Source: Hadesarchaea archaeon DG-33 (GTDB lineage Archaea; Hadarchaeota; Hadarchaeia; Hadarchaeales; Hadarchaeaceae). Taken from it: DNA of 10,261 nucleotides. Below are positions 5,886 through 10,261 of the stretch, piece by piece. Under the pieces are notes generated by a model. The model worked only from the letters and a program-made list of their open reading frames with translations. It was not told the origin of the DNA and did no database searches. The stretch is taken from assembly GCA_001515185.1 (NCBI GenBank), contig LQHI01000011.1, positions 1 through 10,261 of the forward strand, in the 5' to 3' direction. The position numbers were made by a program, and so were the translations under genes. Numbering within the stretch: position 1 is the first letter of the stretch; each line of letters opens with the position of its first letter.

Positions 5886-6599
5886 ATGGCCGAAGTAAAA
5901 GAAAGAATCGCGCGATGGATCGCCGGCGACATAACCCTTTCCGAAGACCCGGGGGGGGCCTTCAAGCGCTGGCGGGAGCGATTTGGGATTAACCAGACCT
6001 CGCTCGCCAAAATGATGCGCGTCTCCTCCTCAGTAATCAGCGACTACGAGGCCGGGCGGAGGAAATCGCCTGGGGCAGCGACCATCAAGCGTGTGGTCGA
6101 CGCCTTCCTTAAGCTCGATGAGCAACAGGGGGGAGAGGTGTCTAGGATATTCTCCCACGTGTTCGGCACCCAGCTGCCGCCCGATGTCGTGCTCGAGATC
6201 CGAGAGTTCGGCGAGCCCACCGATGGGAAGACCGTCTGTAAGGCAGTCGACGGCAATGTCGTCGCGAACAAGGAGCTGCTCAACCAGAAGCTCTTCGGCT
6301 ACACCGTCATCGACAGTTACAAGGCGGTACTGGGCCTCTCTGCCGACGATTTCAAGCGCCTCTACGGGTTAACCACCGAGCGGGCGCTTGTTTTTACTGG
6401 TGTAACGACGGGGCGCTCCCCCATGGTGGCTGTAAAGGTAATCGGGATAACACCTGGGATGGTGATCCTGCACGGCGAACTCAAGCGTGCCGACGTGCTA
6501 GGGGTAAAAATAGCCGAGCTCCTACGTGTCCCCCTAGTGGTCTCGAAACTGCCGTCGGTTGGGGAGCTTATCGAGGGGCTTCGAAAGTGCGTCCGCTGA
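5886..6599 (+). CDS. Archaeal HTH transcriptional regulator (COG1709-like) upstream of mevalonate genes
   Basis: A 237-residue protein. Residues about 25-78 form an XRE-type helix-turn-helix: [20 protein letters not shown], then [20 protein letters not shown], followed by a helix. After a linker, residues about 100-237 form a single compact domain ([19 protein letters not shown], then [20 protein letters not shown], ending in [20 protein letters not shown]) that is not a CBS or other common ligand domain I can name. Family knowledge: this looks like COG1709, an archaea-specific predicted regulator, and I recall it often sitting near HMG-CoA synthase genes. The next gene here encodes that enzyme. 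Codons 22-24 contain an unbroken run of eight G, where one slipped base would destroy the frame. It may control its own gene and the mevalonate operon through the shared CCGATRTTTTT motif. Confidence 0.85.
   Translation: MAEVKERIARWIAGDITLSEDPGGAFKRWRERFGINQTSLAKMMRVSSSVISDYEAGRRKSPGAATIKRVVDAFLKLDEQQGGEVSRIFSHVFGTQLPPDVVLEIREFGEPTDGKTVCKAVDGNVVANKELLNQKLFGYTVIDSYKAVLGLSADDFKRLYGLTTERALVFTGVTTGRSPMVAVKVIGITPGMVILHGELKRADVLGVKIAELLRVPLVVSKLPSVGELIEGLRKCVR
5951..5958 (+). repeat. G8 homopolymer within the COG1709-like regulator gene
   Basis: Eight consecutive G bases, preceded by CCC, encode part of D-P-G-G-A at the N-terminus of the regulator. It stands out as an unusually long G run for this window. 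Such runs are prone to slippage and to sequencing error; the frame is intact as given. Confidence 0.7.
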
Positions 6600-6610
6600 C
6601 CCTCACGACA

Positions 6611-6637
6611 ATTGCCGATGTTTTTTCCGACAATCGA
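6611..6637 (+). terminator. T6 tract within an imperfect inverted repeat after the COG1709-like gene
   Basis: ATTGCCG (6611-6617) and CGACAAT (6629-6635) form an imperfect inverted repeat (one mismatch) around TTTTTT (6621-6626), beginning about 12 nt after the TGA stop. It could be a T-tract terminator separating the regulator from the operon. Alternatively it could be an operator, since it contains CCGATGTTTTT (6615-6625), matching the regulator's own promoter at 10 of 11 positions. Confidence 0.35.
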
Positions 6638-6650
6638 AAGGCTTTTATTG
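6634..6650 (+). promoter_or_regulatory. Candidate BRE/TATA of the mevalonate operon
   Basis: TCGAAAGG followed by CTTTTATTG resembles an archaeal BRE plus TATA box. Initiation about 26 nt downstream (near 6673) would leave a leader of about 36 nt that includes the AAGGTGA ribosome site (6694-6700). AT-rich DNA at 6672-6692 is too close to the ATG to act as TATA without losing that site. Confidence 0.4.
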
Positions 6651-6708
6651 CCCTCGCTTAAGCATAGACACAAAAATTAATATTCAAAATAAAAAGGTGA
6701 CCTTGCTA

Positions 6709-7755
6709 ATGGACGTTGGCATAGTCGGTTACGGAGTTTACATCCCCAGGTACCGCATACGGGTGGACGAGATAGCCAAAGTCTGGGGGGAAAATCCCGA
6801 GCGCGTTAAGTGCGGGCTTTTGGTCGAAGAAAAATCCGTCCCTGGACCTGATGAAGATACTGCCACCATAGCAGTCGAGGCCGCGCGCAACGCCGTGAAA
6901 CAGGCCGGCATTGACCCTCAAGACATAGGTGCAATCTACATCGGCTCCGAGTCCCACCCTTACGCAGTCAAACCAACGGCCACGATCGTAGCAGAAGCTA
7001 TCGAGGCCACCCCAGACCTCACAGCCGCCGACTACGAATTCGCGTGTAAAGCAGGCACAGCCGCAATTCAGACCTGTATGGGGCTAGTTGAAGCGGGCAT
7101 GATAAAATACGGTATGGCGATTGGGTCCGACACAGCCCAAGGGGCTCCGGGAGATGCCCTCGAGTACACCGCTGCGGCCGGGGGAGGAGCCTTCATCGTG
7201 GGCAAGAACGGGAGCGAGACCCTAGCAGCGATCGAAGGTACCTACTCCTACACCACTGATACGCCCGACTTCTGGCGCCGAGATATGCGACCTTATCCCA
7301 GGCACGGAGGGCGATTCACCGGAAAGCCCGCCTATTATAAACACGTGCTTTCCGCAGCTAACGGTCTGCTCCGACAGCTCCAGCTCACCCCCCAAGATTT
7401 CGCCTACGCGGTTTTCCACCAGCCCAACGGAAAATTTCCACTGCATGCGGCCAAGGAACTGGGATTCTCGAGGGAGCAGGCGGCACCAGGCCTACTGACG
7501 CCCACGATAGGTAACACCTACTCGGGGTCGACTATGATAGGCCTCGCCGCAGTCCTCGACCAAGCCAAACCTGGGGATCGACTCCTCGCAGTTTCGTATG
7601 GATCGGGTGCAGGAAGCGATGCCTTCAGCATCGTCGTGCGCGACGGTATTGAGGATAAACGTGATGCGGCTCCAAAGGTGCTCGACTATGTGAATCAGAA
7701 GGTCTACATCGACTACCCCATCTACGCAAAATTCAGGAGGCTGCTGGTGAAGTAG
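6709..7755 (+). CDS. Hydroxymethylglutaryl-CoA synthase, archaeal type
   Basis: A 348-residue protein of the usual archaeal length, condensing acetyl-CoA with acetoacetyl-CoA to HMG-CoA, the committed entry to mevalonate and archaeal isoprenoid lipids. Thiolase-fold signatures: [17 protein letters not shown] at the N-terminus, [12 protein letters not shown] with Glu81 as the expected general acid/base, FACKAGTAA with nucleophile Cys113, and [10 protein letters not shown] with His237; [11 protein letters not shown] (296-306) closes the active site. All key residues are present. ATG 6709 is the start because AAGGTGA lies 8 nt before it and the conserved N-terminal strand begins there; the open frame further upstream (from 6559) is not conserved-looking. 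The stop codon abuts the start of the thiolase gene, as expected for a pair working in one complex. Confidence 0.96.
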   Translation: MDVGIVGYGVYIPRYRIRVDEIAKVWGENPERVKCGLLVEEKSVPGPDEDTATIAVEAARNAVKQAGIDPQDIGAIYIGSESHPYAVKPTATIVAEAIEATPDLTAADYEFACKAGTAAIQTCMGLVEAGMIKYGMAIGSDTAQGAPGDALEYTAAAGGGAFIVGKNGSETLAAIEGTYSYTTDTPDFWRRDMRPYPRHGGRFTGKPAYYKHVLSAANGLLRQLQLTPQDFAYAVFHQPNGKFPLHAAKELGFSREQAAPGLLTPTIGNTYSGSTMIGLAAVLDQAKPGDRLLAVSYGSGAGSDAFSIVVRDGIEDKRDAAPKVLDYVNQKVYIDYPIYAKFRRLLVK

Positions 7756-8919
7756 ATGCGCGATGTTGCAGTGATAGGCGTTGGGCTGACGAAGTTCGGC
7801 GAGCTCTGGGATGTCTCGTTTAGAGAGTTGATGATGGAAGCGGGCGCTCGTGCGATCGAGAACTCCGGGATTGACGGGAAACAAATAGGTGCGATGTACG
7901 TGGGAAACATGTCCTCTGGCCAATTCATCCGTCAAGAACATATTTCCTCAATCGTCGCAGACCACGCTGGGCTTGTACCTATCCCCTCTACGCGCGTCGA
8001 GGGGGCTTGCGCGTCGGGCGGGCTTGCGCTTCGCCAAGCGATAATCGACGTTGGCTCGGGCCTCCACGATATCGTCGTCGCGGCCGGCATAGAGAAGATG
8101 ACCGATGTTCTCGCTGGGGTAGCCACCGGGGCACTTGCGACAGCAGCTGACCAAGAATGGGAGGTATTTGTAGGTGCTACTTTCCCTGGTCTCTATGCGC
8201 TGATGGCTCGCCGCCACATGTACGAATTTGGAACCACGGAAGAGCAAATGGCAGCGGTGGCGGTGAAAAATCACCGCAACGCATGTTTCAACACCTGCGC
8301 GCAATATCAGATGGAGATAACGGTCGATGACGTGATGAAGTCCCCACCGGTTACCCTGCCCCTGAAATTGCTCGATTGTTCCCCGATCACCGACGGCGCT
8401 GCCTGCGCGATCCTCGCCTCCGCTGAAAAGGCGAGGAAACTCACCGATACCCCAGTCTTGGTCGCTGGTACCGGACAGGCGAGCGATGCCATCTCACTCC
8501 ACAGCCGTACCTCTCTCACGAGCCTACAGGCTACCATCGAGGCCGCGCGAAAAGCGTACAAAATGGCAGGCGTCAAGCCGGATGACATCGATCTCGCAGA
8601 AGTTCACGACTGCTTCACGATAGCCGAAATCATGGCAATTGAGGACTTGGAATTCTGCAAGAAGGGTGAGGGTGGCAAAGTGACCGAGCAAGGCGAGACC
8701 GCGATAGGTGGGCGAATCCCCGTAAACACGAGTGGCGGGCTCAAGGGCAAGGGGCACCCCGTGGGCGCTACCGGCATCGCGCAGGTCGTGGAGATTGTGC
8801 AGCAGCTTCGAGGCGAGGCGGGCAAGCGCCAAGTCGATGGGGCGGAGATCGGGTTAGCACACAATGTCGGTGGCTCGGGAGGAACTGCGGTGGTGCATGT
8901 GTTGAGGCGAGGTGACTAA
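7756..8919 (+). CDS. Acetyl-CoA acetyltransferase (thiolase) partnering HMG-CoA synthase
   Basis: A 387-residue thiolase-superfamily enzyme expected to condense two acetyl-CoA into acetoacetyl-CoA. Visible sites: EGACASGG with nucleophile Cys85, EVHDCF with His284, and [10 protein letters not shown] with His334. The C-terminal motif reads HNVGGSGGT (369-377) where classical thiolases carry a second cysteine (CxG), a trait of the archaeal/SCP2-type group. Family knowledge: in methanogens this thiolase, HMG-CoA synthase and a DUF35 protein form one complex that channels acetoacetyl-CoA, making an otherwise unfavourable condensation useful. ATG 7756 directly follows the TAG of HMG-CoA synthase; its ribosome site GGTGA (7746-7750, 5 nt away) lies within that gene's last codons, so translation is coupled. 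Confidence 0.95.
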   Translation: MRDVAVIGVGLTKFGELWDVSFRELMMEAGARAIENSGIDGKQIGAMYVGNMSSGQFIRQEHISSIVADHAGLVPIPSTRVEGACASGGLALRQAIIDVGSGLHDIVVAAGIEKMTDVLAGVATGALATAADQEWEVFVGATFPGLYALMARRHMYEFGTTEEQMAAVAVKNHRNACFNTCAQYQMEITVDDVMKSPPVTLPLKLLDCSPITDGAACAILASAEKARKLTDTPVLVAGTGQASDAISLHSRTSLTSLQATIEAARKAYKMAGVKPDDIDLAEVHDCFTIAEIMAIEDLEFCKKGEGGKVTEQGETAIGGRIPVNTSGGLKGKGHPVGATGIAQVVEIVQQLRGEAGKRQVDGAEIGLAHNVGGSGGTAVVHVLRRGD

Positions 8920-8920
8920 G

Positions 8921-9319
8921 ATGGCCGTTCCACGTTTCTGGCGAGAGATACCAAACCGATATAACCTCGTCGGAGCACGCTGCGGAAATTGCAACAAAAT
9001 CTTATTCCCACCTCGCTCCATCTGCCCATTCTGCAGGCGGATGGGCAAGCTCGAGCCTTATCGACTCAAGCGCAAGGGCAAGGTCTTCTCTTACACGGTG
9101 GTACACGTTGCTGCGGAAGGTTTTGAGGATCAAGTGCCCTACGTGCTCGCGATCATCGAACTCGAAGATGGCCCAAGCTTGACCGCGCAGATCACCGACT
9201 GCAACCCAGATGAAGTCAAGATAGGCGACGAGGTTGAAATGGTCTTCAGGCGGATGGGCGAGGAGAGTCAAGACGGTGTCATTTACTACGGTTTCAAGGG
9301 ACGCTTAATCAAACCTTAA
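8921..9319 (+). CDS. DUF35 zinc-ribbon/OB-fold protein, scaffold of the thiolase/HMG-CoA synthase complex
   Basis: A 132-residue protein. An N-terminal helix (VPRFWREIPNRYNLVGA) leads to a rubredoxin-like zinc ribbon with Cys21, Cys24, Cys35 and Cys38 (CGNC and CPFC). An OB fold follows (about 50-130: GKVFSYTVVHVA, VPYVLAIIELEDGPSLTAQI, KIGDEVEMVFRR). This is the standard layout of DUF35 (COG1545) proteins. In the methanogen thiolase/HMG-CoA synthase complex the DUF35 subunit bridges the two enzymes, and the gene order here is the same. The start is ATG 8921: GAGGTGA (8909-8915) lies 5 nt before it and overlaps the end of the thiolase gene; GTG 8912 is part of that site. It converges with trmI, only 10 bp apart. 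Confidence 0.94.
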   Translation: MAVPRFWREIPNRYNLVGARCGNCNKILFPPRSICPFCRRMGKLEPYRLKRKGKVFSYTVVHVAAEGFEDQVPYVLAIIELEDGPSLTAQITDCNPDEVKIGDEVEMVFRRMGEESQDGVIYYGFKGRLIKP

Positions 9320-9329
9320 AAACCGTTTG

Positions 9330-10085
9330 TCACGTACGCCGTGCGAATGTTAGATAGCCTGTGTGTGCGATCATCCGCGTCTTTGGGCGGGTGCAACTCG
9401 GTTTGACCTCGAACTCCCGAACAAGACACTCGATAGTCTTGCAATGGACGAAACGGTAATTCGGTAGCTCCCGGTAGAGGCGCTGCAAGTGTTCGACGCA
9501 GGGGGCGAATGTCACAAGGTGACCACCTGGTTTTAAGGCTCGCTCCGCGTGGAGCAACACTCGCTCGGGCTGGGGAAGGTCAAGCGTCACCAAGTCGACA
9601 TCACGCTCGTCGATTCCCTCGTAGATATCTTTCAGCTTCACCGTCACAATATCGCCGAACCCCACCATGTTGATGTTCTCCTCCGCCACGCGCGCGAAAT
9701 CCTCCCGAACCTCATAGCTAACCACGCGTCCGTTGGGTCGAACAAGGTTGCCGAGAAAGATCGCGAGCGAACCCGACCCCACACCAGCATCGACGACGAA
9801 ATCGCCCGGCCCCACGCCGGTATATGCAACGATCTGCGCGGCATCTTTGGGCAGCATTATCTGGGGGACGCGGCGGAGCTTCTGGAGGTAATCAATGATG
9901 CGCGGGCGCAGGAGGATAAACTCTTTGCCAACGTGTGATTTTAAACTCGCCCCCGGCTCTTGCCTAATAGCCTCGCTCAAATCAACAACCCCCAAATCCG
10001 TGTGGAGCTGTTTTCGCTCGGCTTTGACAAGATATTTTCTGCCTCGCTCGTCGATGAGGATTATTCGCTCGTTTTCCTCGATCAT
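9330..10085 (-). CDS. trmI: tRNA (adenine-N1)-methyltransferase TrmI (positions 57/58)
   Basis: A 251-residue Rossmann-fold SAM-dependent methyltransferase, the usual archaeal TrmI length. It makes m1A in the T-loop of tRNA, and archaeal enzymes act on A57 and A58. The N-terminal beta domain (1-75, with HTDLGVVDLSEAI) precedes motif I VVDAGVGSGSLAIFLG (97-112), the acidic ribose-binding VVSYEVREDFA (121-131), and the catalytic motif LDLPQPERVL (168-177) with Asp169. It ends HTGYLTFARRT as in homologues. Cys196 (APC) and Cys231 (SCTRP) sit where Pyrococcus TrmI has the cysteines of its intersubunit disulfides, which would fit a thermophile. ATG 10085 follows GGTGA by 7 nt and matches the homologues' N-terminus. 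Its promoter must lie inside the divergent gene at 10099. Confidence 0.95.
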   Translation of the reverse strand: MIEENERIILIDERGRKYLVKAERKQLHTDLGVVDLSEAIRQEPGASLKSHVGKEFILLRPRIIDYLQKLRRVPQIMLPKDAAQIVAYTGVGPGDFVVDAGVGSGSLAIFLGNLVRPNGRVVSYEVREDFARVAEENINMVGFGDIVTVKLKDIYEGIDERDVDLVTLDLPQPERVLLHAERALKPGGHLVTFAPCVEHLQRLYRELPNYRFVHCKTIECLVREFEVKPSCTRPKTRMIAHTGYLTFARRT

Positions 10086-10098
10086 TCAGGGTTCACCG

Positions 10099-10261
10099 AT
10101 GAATATCACTTGGCCTCAGCGGCGTTTAAGCAACCGCCAATTAGCAGCGATTCCGCTAGCTATCATAGCGGTCCTGACTATTTCCATGCTAGTGCTCAGT
10201 GTCCCATTCAGCACTGATTTCAGGGAAAGTGGTTTGATAAGAGTGCGGGGGTTGGAAAATG
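10099..10261 (+). CDS. N-terminal fragment of a SecF-like protein-export membrane protein
   Basis: The open frame from ATG 10099 runs off the right edge (54 residues visible). It has a short basic cytoplasmic start (WPQRRLSNRQL), one hydrophobic segment (about 16-36, LAAIPLAIIAVLTISMLVLS), and then PFSTDFRESGLIRVRG. Family knowledge: archaeal SecF begins with a similar 'NRQL..IPL' entry to its first membrane helix, followed by a D-F-x-G-G-T element; here that element reads DFRESGL, so the match is partial. SecF works with SecD to drive late steps of protein export through SecYEG, and secD would be expected next. AGGG (10088-10091) about 7 nt upstream is a weak ribosome site. The gene starts 13 bp from the start of trmI on the opposite strand. 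Another single-pass or RND-like membrane protein remains possible. Confidence 0.55.
   Translation, partial: MNITWPQRRLSNRQLAAIPLAIIAVLTISMLVLSVPFSTDFRESGLIRVRGLEN
10153..10171. repeat. Inverted repeat inside the SecF-like gene, upstream of trmI
   Basis: CCGCTA (10153-10158) and TAGCGG (10166-10171) are perfect inverses around a 7-nt centre, and a second overlapping palindrome GCTAT-C-ATAGC (10159-10169) lies within. It is coding sequence for the first membrane helix, but also the upstream region of trmI, so a regulator site is possible. A hairpin of coincidental origin is equally possible. Confidence 0.4.

Noticed and set aside
6559..6708. Upstream extension of the HMG-CoA synthase frame
   Set aside because: It overlaps the regulator gene and the promoter region, looks non-conserved, and the AAGGTGA site supports ATG 6709.
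8912..8920. GTG 8912 as start of the DUF35 gene
   Set aside because: It is part of GAGGTGA, the ribosome site for ATG 8921.
10089..10098. GGTTCACC resembling a tRNA T-loop
   Set aside because: No acceptor stem, D-arm or anticodon arm can be drawn around it; it contains the ribosome site of trmI read on the other strand.

Overview
The window is archaeal chromosomal DNA, most likely from a euryarchaeal-type lineage. It carries an archaeal-type methionine adenosyltransferase, an archaeosine tRNA-guanine transglycosylase, an archaeal TrmI tRNA methyltransferase, the archaeal HMG-CoA synthase / acetoacetyl-CoA thiolase / DUF35 trio that opens the mevalonate route to isoprenoid lipids, and a ribose-1,5-bisphosphate isomerase/eIF2B-like gene. 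Start sites follow archaeal rules: GGTG-type Shine-Dalgarno sites, mostly about 5 nt from the start, and TATA-like boxes. The exact taxon cannot be fixed by eye.

Layout. (1) 1-571, + strand: the C-terminal end of a probable hydrogenase maturation protease, coupled to a stand-alone cyclic-nucleotide-binding-fold protein; this stretch looks more AT-rich than the rest. (2) 756-5172, all - strand, read from right to left: methionine adenosyltransferase, archaeosine TGT, an Lrp/AsnC regulator, a coupled 76-residue protein of unknown function, and a ribose-1,5-bisphosphate isomerase-like gene broken near its 3' end. (3) 5254-9319, + strand: an HTH-CBS regulator divergent from the methionine adenosyltransferase gene, a second HTH regulator (COG1709-like), then HMG-CoA synthase, thiolase and a DUF35 zinc-ribbon/OB protein packed as an operon. 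(4) 9330-10085, - strand: trmI, convergent with the DUF35 gene. (5) 10099 to the end, + strand: the N-terminus of a membrane protein resembling archaeal SecF, starting only 13 bp from the trmI start codon.

How the genes work together: the HMG-CoA synthase, thiolase and DUF35 proteins form a known archaeal complex that passes acetoacetyl-CoA directly between the two enzymes. The COG1709-like regulator just upstream shares a promoter-proximal motif (CCGATRTTTTT) with the HMG-CoA synthase leader and could control both. The HTH-CBS protein, divergent from the SAM synthase gene, is a candidate adenosyl-ligand-sensing regulator of SAM supply. SAM is used by TrmI, and tRNA modification also appears in the archaeosine TGT.

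Most notable: the isomerase-like gene whose conserved C-terminus survives out of frame after an apparent single deletion of roughly 100 nt; the archaeosine TGT, whose conserved N-terminus extends upstream of the first ATG and appears to start at a non-canonical ATC behind a good Shine-Dalgarno; and the two possible small-molecule-responsive regulators beside the SAM and mevalonate genes. No tRNA, rRNA, CRISPR array or insertion sequence was seen.
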